From assembly GCA_037447655.1 (NCBI GenBank), contig JBBHKE010001129.1:1-64000 (forward strand): 64,000 nucleotides of DNA, in the 5' to 3' direction. The position numbers and the translations under genes were made by a program. The notes beneath the pieces were generated by a model that was not told where the DNA came from, did no database searches, and saw only the letters and a list, made by a program, of their open reading frames with translations. The DNA is from Zygnema cylindricum (lineage: Eukaryota > Streptophyta > Zygnematophyceae > Zygnematales > Zygnemataceae). Shown piece after piece: positions 23,894 to 35,232 of the stretch (position 1 is its first letter; the number at the start of each line of letters is the position of its first letter).

Positions 23894-26800
23894 CCATAGA
23901 TGTCTCATGCGCATAAAACGCACGCATGAAACGCCAAAAAAATAACGAATATGCGCATGAAACAAAGTTCAAAAATTTTAAAATGCGTTGACCGACTTTG
24001 ACTCCATACTAAAAATTAAAATTAAAAAATAGTAAAACATGTAATTGATAACGAAAAATACGACGACAACTTAATCAAAATTTTAAAAGTTCTAAACGAA
24101 AGCCAACGACGATTGTCTCTTCGCTGGACACTGAACCTCCAACCAGCGATCTGACTGTCACGTCGCCAGCGACCAGACTGCCTCGGCCCTGGACTCGTCG
24201 CCAACGCCGAGGCAGCGCCGACGCCCTTTCAGCGCGCGCGCTGGCGTCTTCCCGGCTCCCTATCAGCGCCAAGTTAGCGCCGACGCCCTTCCTGCGCCAT
24301 GCCGGTGCTATTACAACATGTCAGCATTCACAAATTTACAATTGAAGCAAAAAAAAACCATTTTAAAATGTCAAAATTGAATAATGGCAAAATCACAATT
24401 TAAAAAAAAGTATCCATCTTTGTATGTCAATACTTAATAATGATGAATTCAGAATTGAAGCAAAAAATAACCATTTTTGTATTTCAATTTGAATAATGAT
24501 AAAATCATAATTGAAAAAAAAATCCATCATATCCCTTTAGAGCCTTAAGATGCTCCCACTCTGCTCCTCGAGGCCTAGACATGGCCGCCTGTGAAGAGGT
24601 TCGTGGAAGCTTCAAGTGTGGCTTCAATCGAACTTTCAATGGCGGATTCAATAGCGGCTTTGTTGTAATGAAGAACTGTACAATTTTTCTTCAAACTTCG
24701 CGGGCGGAAATGAAACGTCACTTTTAGAAATTTCCGTACGTTGTATCCTTACCTTACAAATTTCTTTCAAACTTCGCTCGCTGAAATAAAACGTCACTTT
24801 TAGAAATTTCCGTACGTTGTATCCTTACCGTACAAATTTCTTTCAAACTTCGGGCGCGGAAATGAAACGTCACTTTAGAAATTTCCATACGTTGTATCCG
24901 TACCGTACAAATTTCTTTCAAACTTCGCGCGCGAAAATAAAACGTCTCTTTTTGGAAATTTCCGTACATAATATACGTACGTTTTCGTGCGAAAAGTATA
25001 CGCATTTAACGAAAGATTCAAAATCTTTTGTAAAAATGTCAAAACGCGCACGAATGAGACATTTATGATGACAACGTACTCAATTTCCAGCGTCGACGCC
25101 TTCATCTGACACTTATTCTGTACGTTAATACGTCTATGTGAAATAATGAGCAGTTTTAGTATGCACTGATACATTTCGTACATTACATTATTGTAAACTT
25201 TCCAAATTAGAGTTATCAACGCTAATTAAACAATACCTATATTAACTTAAAAAATCAATTAGTGTTATTCAATCTATTTTAAGTTTGAGGGTCACTATTT
25301 GGGGGCGCCAAATTTGCATTATAAACGCTAAGAGTAATTCAAGTTGTACCCTATTTAAAAATAGGCCAAATTAGAATCAATAACGCTTATTAAACCGTAT
25401 CTATATTAAAGTAAAGAAACAATTACTATTATTTATTTTATTTAAGGTTTAAGGGTCAAAATAAAGGGGCGCTGATATAGTGTAATCAACACTATACGTG
25501 TACTGTAGCGTGTTGTAATGCGTGATTTCGAGATAAGTGCATAGAAGTCTTTAAATATCAATATTGACTCAACGCCAAAGTCGCAATCGGTTACCCGAAT
25601 CCGTACCCGACCGTTACCCGCCCCGCCCGCGTCGGCTCCGGAACGGATTAGGGTGCCAAATTTTGGGTGCCGGTCGGATTCGGGCGGGTGTTTCACAAAA
25701 AAAAAAAAAAAAACGGGTAAGGTCGGGTTAGCAAAAAACAAAAAAAATTGAAGGTTTTATAGTGTCCACACTATCCAACATTTTTGTACTTTGTACCCTT
25801 GGTATCATGGAAGGTACGAGGGAGATGTTCCATTAATTTTGTACTTATTCGGATACGGGCGGGTACGGGTAGTCGCGAGAAATAGAGTTTCGGTTAACTT
25901 TTATTTTCGTTAACGCGTATCTGGTAACGGTTAGGAATTTAGGAGCGTGACATAACCCGGTCGGGTATCGGGTGTTCAGATTTAAAAAAAAACAAAATTT
26001 GTCGGTATCTAAAATTTTGACTTTTGCGACCTCTGCGCAACGCAGGGGAGAGCCCCCGTAGCAATATTGTCGCACGAAATAACGGTTCGATTCAAGTAAC
26101 CGTATCGGTCGTAATTATTGTTCGACGGAATGAACGGTTCCGTTAACACATGAGCACACCCCGTAAAAAAAAGGCTCGTGAAAGCTCAATTGCTCAGTGA
26201 TTGGCTTAGCCGCAGGAAATGCGGTGGGCCATTTATTTCTTGACACGTGCTTAACATGCCGAACTGAAAAACAGTAAAACCGAACCTACCCGTGAAACTT
26301 CTGAGAACCATTTTTAGCCGTCGAATGGTGTAAGTTTTTTTTATCCAATTTGAGAAATTAACCCAAAAAAGCCGTGAGACGCGCAAAAGAGGCAGAAGTT
26401 TTTATTTTTCACAAACTTTTCACCTTCCGTACTTCACTTTTGATTTATTTGCAGACCGTACCGTACTTCATTTTTGATTCATTTTAAGACCATACCGTAC
26501 TTCTAAAGCTGCTCACCACATACGAAGATACAGAACGAAACTTTCTCTCCGCACTCCAAACCCTAACAGAACTGGAAAACGGATCTGTGTCCGAACACTG
26601 CCACGTGGCCTGTGGTTTAAAAATTCCCTGTCAGTGTGACGTGGCGAGTTCGTAGCCATGATGGTCACCACGGTCACAGCGACAGTGCTGATGATAATAT
26701 GTCACGTCGCACTCGTAACGGGAGATTACACTGGAAACATGCCGGAGCCAGACAGTACGTTTTCCCTCCTTTGACCTTCCTTTTCCCTTCATTTTTGCAG

Positions 26801-27058
26801 ACGCACGTGCGAAAGGTATCTCTAATTCGCTCGTCTGTCACTTGTCATTCGATGACTGCGCCACAGAGTCGGCTCTGGAGGCGGTGAAGGCGGCCGTCGC
26901 GAACAAGGGGAACTTTCCGGAGATCAAATGTGGTGGAAATTATTTCAGATGTGATAATTCCCGTCGCGCTTATTTTGTGTAAGTCATTGTCAATGCGTGC
27001 ACTCTCTGCTGTGATGGTCTCGCACTGAATTGCATACGGAATTCTGCACCGAGTTCTG
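23894..27058. repeat. 3.17-kb direct repeat, unit 2
   Basis: This is the second copy of the unit described at 20,156-23,323, in the same orientation. It contains the same internal features, including the 76-bp array at 24,692-24,982 and the gene-like segment at 26,658-26,982. Near identity over more than 3 kb points to a recent duplication or to gene conversion. Confidence 0.95.
26658..26982 (+). CDS. Small secreted cysteine-rich protein, two-exon model (unit 2)
   Basis: Exon 1 (26,658-26,754) encodes MMVTTVTATVLMIICHVALV, a convincing signal peptide, then TGDYTGNMPEPD. A 46-nt intron with GTACGT and TTTTTGCAG follows. Exon 2 (26,801-26,982) encodes ARAKGISNSLVCHLSFDDC, an Ala/Glu/Lys stretch, then EIKCGGNYFRCDNSRRAYFV and a stop. 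The product would be 92 residues with four cysteines after the signal peptide. I do not recognise the family. The intron is shorter than usual for plants, and a GTAAGT at 26,979 overlapping the stop could be a further donor, so the gene might be longer or a captured fragment. Confidence 0.5.
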
Positions 27059-27146
27059 AATTCTGATTCATAAATCTCTGCTGTGATGATCTCGCACTGA
27101 ACTGAGTATGGAATTTCGCACTGAATTCTGGATTCTGATTCATAAA
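26997..27146. repeat. Two ~74-bp tandem units at the right edge of unit 2
   Basis: The block ctctgctgtgatggtctcgc...gaattctgattcataaat occurs at about 27,002 and again at about 27,076 with small changes. Unit 1 has only one copy. The 3.17-kb repeat boundary falls inside this array, which suggests the array took part in the duplication or in later slippage. Confidence 0.8.
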
Positions 27147-27159
27147 TCGCTGCAATTTC

Positions 27160-27965
27160 TGCTGTAATGCGCTTACGCTTGGGAGTTGGTGAGACTGATA
27201 AGATAGATCTCACACCCACTAGAGAGGGAATTGCACCTACAAACACACACAAGCGAAAGCACTTACAAAATCCAAATATAGCTCACAAAACAAAAACTTC
27301 ACCATGGCAAGGTCTCGGCCAAAGACGCATGATTAAGACGAAGATTTTCTCACACTCTTACTCCTACAAAATTCTCTTGAACTCTTCACAACACTTCTCA
27401 CAACCTAAATTAGAGCTTTGACAAGTCAATAACTAACTTAGGTTACTCCATAAACACAAGAGACAGGTACTCACAGAATCATACTAAGGGACAAACACTG
27501 TTGTAGATACCAAGACACATATAACCAAAAATAAACGTGGGCTGGACCATGTGTACGTCAACTGAACACGCACGAAACATTACATACAAAACCGAACCAA
27601 AACACTAAGTGGACACTAAGTCACTATACCGCTTCTCACAATGTAAATCTCAATATTCCCCCACACATTGTGGGAATCCTCCCTCACAGTCACAACAGGC
27701 TTAATTTATTTCTCCCCTCAACAAAGGCATCATTTAGTAAGCATAGTAGGCGCTTTTCAATTGTAGAACAATACAAAACTCCAACTCTTGTCTCTTTTTA
27801 AAATCCTCACAAAATACCATTGAATCCTAATGTGTTTAGTCCTCTTATGAAAGAATAAATTCTTTACCAAATCAATAGAACTCATGCTGTCCTTACAAAT
27901 TGGCATGCACCCAACATTAATTTACCTTAACATTTCGTACCTTAACATTTCTTTCGCCCACACTG
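27160..27965 (-). mobile_element. Probable LTR/3' region of a decayed copia element (minus strand)
   Basis: No gene is visible, but the segment lies at the 3' side (in minus orientation) of the copia reverse-transcriptase remnant at 28,560-29,360. It has the C/A-rich composition often seen at copia ends (for example around 27,655-27,690). I could not define LTR boundaries or a target-site duplication, so this is an inference from position. Confidence 0.35.
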
Positions 27966-27967
27966 AT

Positions 27968-28450
27968 GTTGAATTGGCACTTGGCCGCCGTTCAATATCG
28001 AGGTGTAATGTTGTACGCCCACACTTGAAGCCGCCCAAAATAAGTGGGTGTGGACCCGCCAGGCTCAACATTGAGCCGGTGGAAGTTCTTTTACAGCTTA
28101 AGTGAAAGGTCCCAGTGGACGGCTCAATTTCCCCAAGTTTGGGACATGCCGAATCCCAAATTCTGCGGAAATCCAACGTGGTACCAAAGCCAATGGGATT
28201 GCGAATGTATTGACCCACCTCCTCGTGAGGGGAGGTGTTGAATTGGCATGAAGCAATATCGGGGTGTAATATTGTTCGCCCACACTCGAAACCGCCCAAA
28301 ATTAATGGTTAAAGACTCGCCAGGTTGAACATGGAACTGGTGGCGCAGTGGTTAGCGCATTCATAGCTTAAATGAAAGGCTCTAAGCCTTGGCTGGCTCA
28401 ATTTTCCCTAGTATGGGACATGCTGAATCACGGATTTTGCCAAAATCTAA
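27968..28450. repeat. ~269-bp tandem duplication with tRNA-promoter-like boxes
   Basis: The block starting gttgaattggca recurs at 28,237. Both copies run through cgcccacact.gaa.ccgcccaaaat and gtatgggacatgc.gaatc. In the second copy tggcgcagtgg (from about 28,338) is a perfect match to the tRNA A-box consensus, and ggctctaagcc about 38 bp downstream matches the B box at 9 of 11 positions. No cloverleaf can be drawn, so this looks like a SINE-type or tRNA-derived repeat, not a tRNA gene. Confidence 0.6.
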
Positions 28451-28559
28451 CAAGTGAAGCCTTCTTAGCAAAGGAACATATGCTCGACCTATGTAAAACT
28501 CAATGCCAGTATAGGCTGGATTTGGAAGTCCACGTATTAGCAGCTCCACCAAATGCAAA

Positions 28560-29360
28560 GGCATAATTGTAGGTGGACTTTCTAAAATCTAAGTATTCTC
28601 CTTGGTTAACTTTCCAAATCCCCACTCGACTTGAACACCAACCCGATACTCAGCGTACCAACCAGGTCTTTGAAGATTCACTTGAATGACTCCCAAAAAT
28701 TCTCTTTTTAGGCCAAACATTGACTGTTGAAAATAGGAGATGTAGTAAAAATGTCTTGCTTGGTCTAGACATTGAGGTACATTAGATAGCTAATCGCCTC
28801 CCAATACGGAACATGAATGGTCTATAAATCCTTAGACTCGCTGAAATAAACAGTTCGTTCACAAGGAGTCGAAAGAGGTTTAAAATTTGTCAACAAAAAT
28901 CTCGGCAACACCTCTTTACAACACTGTTCTTTACTTAGCGGAATGGTTTTTGAAACATCTCAAAATACGTTCATGAAACCCTTTAAACGCTAATATAAAT
29001 TCTCCTTCCCCATATCCTTACTTCGAAATGTTGACTCAAATAACTCTTTAACTCATTGATTCTCACCAAACTATGCAACACCATAATGAATTCATCAACA
29101 TAACCTAAAGAGATAGGTTGATCCCCTCCTTCACATTTCACATGGACTCTTGCATTTGACATCGTTCGTACAAAACCAAAAATGGACAACACTTTTATGT
29201 AGCCTCGGTACCAAGTCCCTAGTGCCTTCTAAAGGCCATATACAATTTCCGTAACAGACAAAACCACATTAAGCCGTTACCACCTCTAAAACTTTCATCT
29301 AAGCCTCCTCGAAATCAGCAATCAGGAATGTTATCTCCACGTCTGTTTGATGCAACTTTT
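28560..29360 (-). mobile_element. Decayed Ty1/copia reverse transcriptase
   Basis: Read on the minus strand from about 29,360, the frames give HQTDVEITFLIADFEEA (copia VHQMDVKTAFLNGDLEEEV), then a RKLYMAF block (KSLYGLKQ). The open segment 29,192-28,983 carries HVKCEGGDQPISLGYVDEFIMV, equivalent to the YVDD catalytic block, here YVDE. Further on are fragments like TKQDIFTTSP and WESFK (TRPDIAYAV and WEAVKW). Several stops and frameshifts make it non-functional. Same strand as the copia remnant at 47.6-49.1 kb. Confidence 0.8.
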
Positions 29361-29467
29361 CTTTCAGCGACTACCAAAACCACAAAAAGAGAGGGAAAGA
29401 AATGACTTCTAATATTCATTTCCACTTTAAAAAAAATTATAGTGAATACGCTTAATGTTGAAAAGTA

Positions 29468-29666
29468 CACCTTGAATCGTTATTAGCGTATAGAATTTAT
29501 TAGTGTAAAGAAAAAATTAGCGTCATTCATTCTAATTTAGTGCCAAGAGACGTGGCAGATTATGGTCCACGTCCTTAAACAGTGTAATTTATTATATTTA
29601 AGGTATCAATGTAAAAATTTTGGGGTGCCGCTATAGCGTACATAAGGCTAATAACGATTCACGGTG
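29468..29666. mobile_element. MITE-like element, ~199 bp, CACC terminal inverted repeats, TA flanks
   Basis: Left end CACCTTGAATCGTTATTAGC; reverse complement of the right end CACCGTGAATCGTTATTAGC, so 18 of the first 20 positions pair. TA flanks both sides, as expected for a TA target-site duplication. It shares termini and internal sequence with 17,214-17,411. No coding capacity. Confidence 0.85.
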
Positions 29667-29669
29667 TAA

Positions 29670-30610
29670 CTTCCATCTGAAAGAGAGGAAAATTTAGTAC
29701 TTAGAAACTTTTTGTGTCTTGATACTCGGTATGCACCAGATATAGAGTGATAGTAAATATGTGTCCGTGTATACCCGGAAAACAGGGAGGAAATCAACTC
29801 GACTATTTTACACGTGGGCGTTGACCATTGGTTTTTACATTTCTCACAGTACCAAATGACGAAGATTATTTCTGTCGGACGTCAAAGTATGTGTGTCGTC
29901 GCAACATTTCTCAATTGTTCAACTTGTAGGCTTGTGCATTAATATTTAGTGTGAATCGTTGGTTTTTCCACCTGATATAATTAAGGTCTTTTGGACGTAC
30001 CTCAAGTACGGTAGTACAGTACTTTAGTAGGTACAAATTGGTTGATGACACAGTAGAAGAAAGTGTGAGCATAAAGGAAGTAGCATTAGGTTGGTTGGCT
30101 GCAAGTATTCTGGCACTGTTCCTGGCTGGAAGATTCTGGACTTCATTGAAGACGTCAAAATAGTTATCAAATCGATGAATGCGCAATAGTTCTCACCATT
30201 TATCAAGACAAAAACAATACGCGAAGCGGGTATCTTAAAAAAGAAAATCTTACCAAACAATGTTTTTTATATCACTGTTGCAAAGATTCAATGTCCAATA
30301 ACATCCTACTTTTTTGCCGCTTAATCAAGTACAAACGACCTTTAAGACACTTAACGATGGGAGAAGCTTCTACAATTTTGTGATGCGCTAATACGTAGCA
30401 AAATCACAATCAAATAAACCCATTTTTTATGGCTTATCTATGGTACAAAAGTACTCAAGAACTTGTGACAACCGATTGATCTTTTCTTCTTCGATCATGT
30501 ACTAACAATTGGTGAACTCACACTTGATTGTCTTTAACTCACCGAAACTTATCTTTTTCCAAACCCACCTTCGAACTGTGCTTTTTGAGTAGACCCTTTG
30601 ATTGCGACCA
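29670..30610. other. Intergenic, no recognised feature
   Basis: Mixed AT-rich sequence. Minus-strand frames of about 80-90 codons near 29,911-30,260 show no domain. Nothing else is supported. Confidence 0.5.
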
Positions 30611-30619
30611 AGTCTGCAT

Positions 30620-31890
30620 ATCGAAAAACCCTAAAATCTTAGGAGACCTAAAGAAAATTTGTATAGAAAATGTTAGAGATTAGAGTGTTTAGGCGTTTTA
30701 GGTTTTATTTTAGGGTTTATAGAGTTTTTTTTTGTTTTGGACGTTTTTCGGGCTTTAATGTTTTTAGGGTTCTTTTAGGGTTTTTAAGGGTTTTAGGACT
30801 CTAAATGTCTCAAAATTTCAAAGATTTTAGGGTTCTAAAGTGTCTTAGGTTTTTAGGGTTCTTAGGATTTTAATATTTTTAGGGTGCGTTTTTTATGGAT
30901 TGCTTCTTTAGGATTTTCAGGGTTTGAATCTTTTTTAAGTTTTTAAGGTTTTTTAAGCATTCAAAAAATTTGTGGGCATTGTAGTTTTTTGGTTCTGAGT
31001 TTCAAAGGTGCTTAGCGATTTAAAATTTTCTTTGGTTTTCTCGTGATTTTATGATTTTTAGGGTTTCTAGGTTTTTCAAATCTTGAAGGGTTATACTTTG
31101 TGGTTTTCAGAGTTTTTAAGGCGGTAAGGTTTTACAGTTTTCATTGTCCTGAGAGATTTAGTGTCCTTATGTTTTTATCGTTTTTAGGTTATTGAGGTTT
31201 TTATAGGGTTTGTAGTTCTTTTGGGGTTTCTTTTGTTTTTTAGGGTTTTGAGGTTTTAAAATTTGTAGGGATTAATTGTTAGGAGGGTTTTTATGGTTCA
31301 GGATTATAAGCGTTTTAGGGATCTATTGATTTTAGTGTACTAACATATTTAAAGCCTTTAAATTTCCTAGTTTTATTAGGGTTCTTAGGGTTCATGCTCT
31401 TAGGGAAATTGGTATTTTAAGGATTTTATTGATTTTAGGGTTTAAAAAGAGATTTTAAGTATTTATGTTCTTCAGTGATTTAAGGGTTTTAAGCTTTCCA
31501 CCTTTAGGATTTTAACTGTTTTACAGTATAGATGAGGGATTTTAAAATTTTCATGGTTAGGAGGTTTTAGGATTAGATTTTTCAGGGTTTTTTTAAATTC
31601 TTGGGCTATTTGTGTTGTTATAGGTTTTATTTTTTTTTTCTTTTGGAGTTTCTAACATTTGAAGGATTTATGGGTTTTACGTTTTTATAGTTTCTTGATT
31701 TTCTGACTTTTAGGGTTTTGAGGATTTTCAATTAAATGTTTTTAAGGTTTGTAAAGTTTGTAAGGTAATCAAAGTTTTGAGGTTTTTAGAGTTTTCACGA
31801 CTTATTTTAGTGTTTTTTTGAGTGTCGTTAGGGTTATAACTGTTTTGGGTTTTTAAGGTTTTGGATTTTCATGGTTTTTAAGGTTTTCAT
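30620..31890. repeat. Degenerate TTTAGGG-like (plant-telomere-like) tract
   Basis: About 1.25 kb dominated by ttttagggtttt, tttaggattt and tttaaggtttt variants on the + strand. Several perfect TTTAGGG heptamers occur, but the spacing is irregular (about 10-25 bp). It may be an eroded interstitial telomere block or an independent T/G-rich minisatellite; irregular spacing keeps both possible. Confidence 0.7.
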
Positions 31891-31897
31891 AAATAGG

Positions 31898-32570
31898 AAT
31901 ATCTACATTTTTAGGACGTTTGGCCGTGTTACGCAAAAGGAATCAAGAACGTACTTTTTTGCAAACAAAATATTTTTTTTTGACAAAGGAATTGTGATCA
32001 GTGTGTACACCTGTCCATGAAAAACTCGTGAACGGGAAACCCAAATATTTAAAATATTGTAAATTATAAAAAATCCAAAATGCACCACATTTGGTTCGTA
32101 ATTAAAATATCTACATTTTTAGGACGTTTGGCCGTGTTACGCAAAAAGAATCAAGAACGTACTTTTTGTTGTGTCTAACAGTTCATACAAACAACAATGT
32201 GACGAGAACTTTTTTGTGCCAATTTTTTATTTTGTTTTTTTGTGGCTGAGTTATGTTCATCTGCACAGCCCCTAAAAATGTGAAAAACCTGTGTTTCTGG
32301 GTCCACTATCACCGTTCGTGTTGATTCGCATCTATGTCCTACAAACAAACCAAATGGATCAACACGTAACAAATTTTCTCGTGTTCTGTACCTGGCGAGT
32401 TAATCTAGTCAACAAATTCTTTTGCAAACAAAATATTTTTTTTTGACAAAGGAATTGTGATCAGTGTGTACACCTGTCCATGAAAAACTCGTGAACGGGA
32501 AACCCAAATATTTTAAATATTGTAAATTATAAAAAATCCAAAATGCACCACATTTGGTTCGTAATTTGGT
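31898..32570. repeat. Tandem ~200-bp duplication, second copy interrupted by ~250 bp
   Basis: Copy 1 (31,898-32,100) begins atctacatttttaggacgtt and ends ccacatttggttcgtaatt. Copy 2 begins at about 32,108, breaks off at about 32,172, and resumes at 32,421 (gcaaacaaaatattttt) to the same end at about 32,565. The 32,172-32,420 insert starts gttgtgtctaa and ends ctagtcaacaaattc, with at most weak inverted ends. Either the insert entered copy 2 or copy 1 lost it. Confidence 0.85.
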
Positions 32571-33399
32571 ATACCGGTTTCCTAGGTTTTTGGAGTATGT
32601 TATTTACTCTTGGATTTAGTATCATGAAATTTGTAATATTTTTCTTTGTAATTTTGTTTTTTATGGTTTACACCTTGGTTGTGGTATCACAATATCGGTC
32701 GTTTTGTTCTGTGTATTTTTGTTATGGTATTATGGTAATTGTAACTTTCTTCCTTGTAGTCTCTATATATAAGATGTCAAATTTGAACCTCATTTTGGAG
32801 GATGAAAATTCAACGGATTTGTTTTTTTGTTTATCCAATAATATATATATTTTTGTGTCACGAGCTGATTTTTTTCACTTCTTCTTAAGTTTTATAATTT
32901 TTTGTTTAAGCCTCGATTTTTCACATTGAATATCCTAACGTGTTGATGGATCTAGTGTGAAGTATCCTATCATGGGTAGAGAGGTGGGGAAGAGAATGAG
33001 GAAACTTTCTCAATTTACTTGAGGGTATGAATACTTAAATTGTCTAAAGTTGGATGGAAGGAGTCGAAAAGGCAGAAAAGGGAAGTGGGGGAGGGAAATA
33101 AACATCTTGTTTGACAACTAAGCGACGTCAAGTTCAATTTTTCCTTGCAAAATCAGACGGGAGAGAGAAATCGAGTGGGAAGATAATGATGTAACTCATT
33201 CAACAACCAATCAAAAAGGGGTCTAAATATTTCTGTTATAGAAGAGCAAAGGGCTGCAAGGAAGTAAGCCTTTGGAGCTCGTTGAACTAGAAACTGGGAG
33301 GAGATAGGAATATTTATGTAGTTAGATTAGAGAGGAGTGATGGGGAGGGGAGGGAAAGATGTAAGGATTTCGTTTATTGACCTCTAAGGGGGGGTTCAG
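32571..33399. other. T-rich then mixed sequence upstream of gene C
   Basis: A hydrophobic 128-codon frame at 32,543-32,929 is simply T-rich DNA and shares its start with a repeat. I looked here for an LRR N-terminal cap exon (W..C.W..V.C) for gene C and did not find one. Confidence 0.5.
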
Positions 33400-33471
33400 A
33401 TATTTACCGGGCTTGGGACTGAATGGGACCATTGCGCCGGAGATCGGCAACCTCACAAGATTGACAAACTT
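33400..33471 (+). CDS. Gene C LRR exon 1
   Basis: 72 nt, acceptor TTCAG, donor TT|GTGAGT. It encodes YLPGLGLNGTIAPEIGNL and ends TRLTNL. The 'GLNGTIAPEIGNLTRL' pattern is typical of the first LRR after the N-terminal cap in plant LRR proteins, so a cap exon is expected upstream but not seen. Unlike the next seven exons it lacks the shared flanking intron module. Confidence 0.8.
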
Positions 33472-34361
33472 GTGAGTGAACACTGGGATAGGGGATGCAT
33501 CTCATTAACAAAACTAGTACGGAAATCCAGTTAGTTAAATACATAATTACATTACAAGAAAAAATCAACGATTCCATTTTATAAATTTTTAACTTTAGTT
33601 TTTCTTCATCAAAGGGAGGCGGTGGCATCAGGTTGGGAGTTAGGGTAGCAGAATGTAGAATATCGAACAAAAGAAGATTTATTTTTTAATATTTTACTGT
33701 CAAAATTGGAGGTGTTTTTTGATGAAGTCGTAGATTGCAAATTTGAAGTTTAGTTTAATTGTTTGTTTTTTATTTCTATTCAAAGGAAATTTTATGAAAT
33801 ATCATGTGTCACAACGGAGGAAAAAGCGTTGGGATGGAGAAGGGAGAGGGGGTCGTGATGGGAATCGGTCGAAACATCAAAATAATCAATGTGTTAATCT
33901 ACTTTTTTTATAGCGCTGGGGGGTAAGGATGGTGATAAAAGCCATTTGGTGTGAAAACAAGTATCGTTGAAAACTTGCTTTCCTGTTTTTTTATATTTCA
34001 CTATTTTATTACGTTTTTCGGTGTTTTTTTTTTAAAGGGGCCAAAAAGAGGGGGGTGGATAAACAAGGGTGTGGCAAGGGAGATATGCAAATAAATGCGG
34101 TTCTGTGTGGATATTGTGTGCAAAGTTCCAACAAATTAATTACAACAAAACTATGTTATATTTAAATATGTATCATTTTTTGTGAAGTGCAATGGTGGAT
34201 AAAAAATCACTATATGTACTTAGTACAAACCTGAACTCAATTACTGTTTATGTATAACTTGCACCGCACACAGAGTAAGAGATACTGATTGGTGGTGGGT
34301 GACTCAGAGAAAGATTTGGGTGGTGGGTTGTTTTTTGGGGTGTAAATGTTCGGTGTCACAG

Positions 34362-34433
34362 AAGTCTATCTAACAACCAGTTGAGAGGAAGCATTCCATC
34401 GTCTATCGGTCAACTGACATCCCTTATAAACTT
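34362..34433 (+). CDS. Gene C LRR exon 2
   Basis: 72 nt after GGTGTCACAG, donor TT|GTAAGA. It encodes SLSNNQLRGSIPSSIGQL and ends TSLINL. It is preceded by the conserved intron-end motif tgtaaatgttcggtgtcaca and followed by a block containing atggctatgtc.tat.tgaagcaa, both shared with later exons. Confidence 0.85.
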
Positions 34434-34984
34434 GTAAGACGCCCAACAATATGGCTATGTCCTATCTGAAGCAAGGGACAACAATTGTAAAAAATGATTG
34501 GTATAAATTAAAATTTAAAATTAAGGAAATAACATTAACAACAATTACTAACAATGAATGGTAATTAATAATAACGAATAATAACAAACAATAACAAATA
34601 GGAATGAATACTAATGAACAACAATAAACAATAATGAATAATAATGGAAAATGACGAATGATATTAAATATTGATGAATAATAACGAATCATAACATAAA
34701 GAGTGAATAAAAAAAAAAAAAATCAATAATAAGTAATTATAAACAATTATAACGAATAATGATAAAAAAAACTCAATAAAAACAACAAAATCATTAATAA
34801 TCAATAACAAGCAATAATAACTGAACTTCAACAAACACCAAAATATAATGATCATCAATAATAATCAATCAAATTAGATATAATCAATAACGAGTTATAA
34901 AAAAAACTAAGAGAAATCATGACAAATGATCCGCCTCGCTTGTTTATACTCAATTTTATGCCTTTTGGTGTTTTTAAAGGACTG

Positions 34985-35232
34985 AGGAAAGGGTGGAGGA
35001 AGAAGGGAGGGGAGGGAAGTCGGAGGGAGAGGGAAGTAGGGAGGGAGAGAGAAAGAAAGGAAAGAGAGGAGACAGAGAGAGAGGGAGAGAGAGGGAGAGA
35101 GAGGGGGTAGAGGGAGGAGGGAGAGGGAGGGGAGGGAGGGAAGGGAAGGGAAGGTGGGGAAGGGGAGTGAAAAAGAAAGGGGAAGGGAAAGAAGAAAAGG
35201 GGAGGGGAGGGGAGGGGAGGGGAGGGGAGGGT
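34985..35232. repeat. Polypurine tract in gene C intron 2 (first)
   Basis: GGGAGA/GGGAGGGG-type sequence on the + strand, preceded by about 450 bp of AAT/AAC-rich sequence (34,490-34,920). The same exon - AAT-rich - GA-rich order follows several other LRR exons of gene C. Confidence 0.92.

Noticed and set aside
20156-27058. LTR retrotransposon with 3.17-kb LTRs
   Set aside because: Only 570 bp separates the units, with no coding domain, primer-binding site or polypurine tract recognised, and no clear TG..CA ends.
28338-28400. Possible tRNA gene
   Set aside because: A and B boxes are present but no acceptor, anticodon or T-arm pairing can be drawn; better explained as a tRNA-derived repeat.
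32543-32929. Hydrophobic 128-codon frame resembling a membrane protein
   Set aside because: The DNA is strongly T-rich and the start lies in a duplicated repeat; no homologue pattern recognised.
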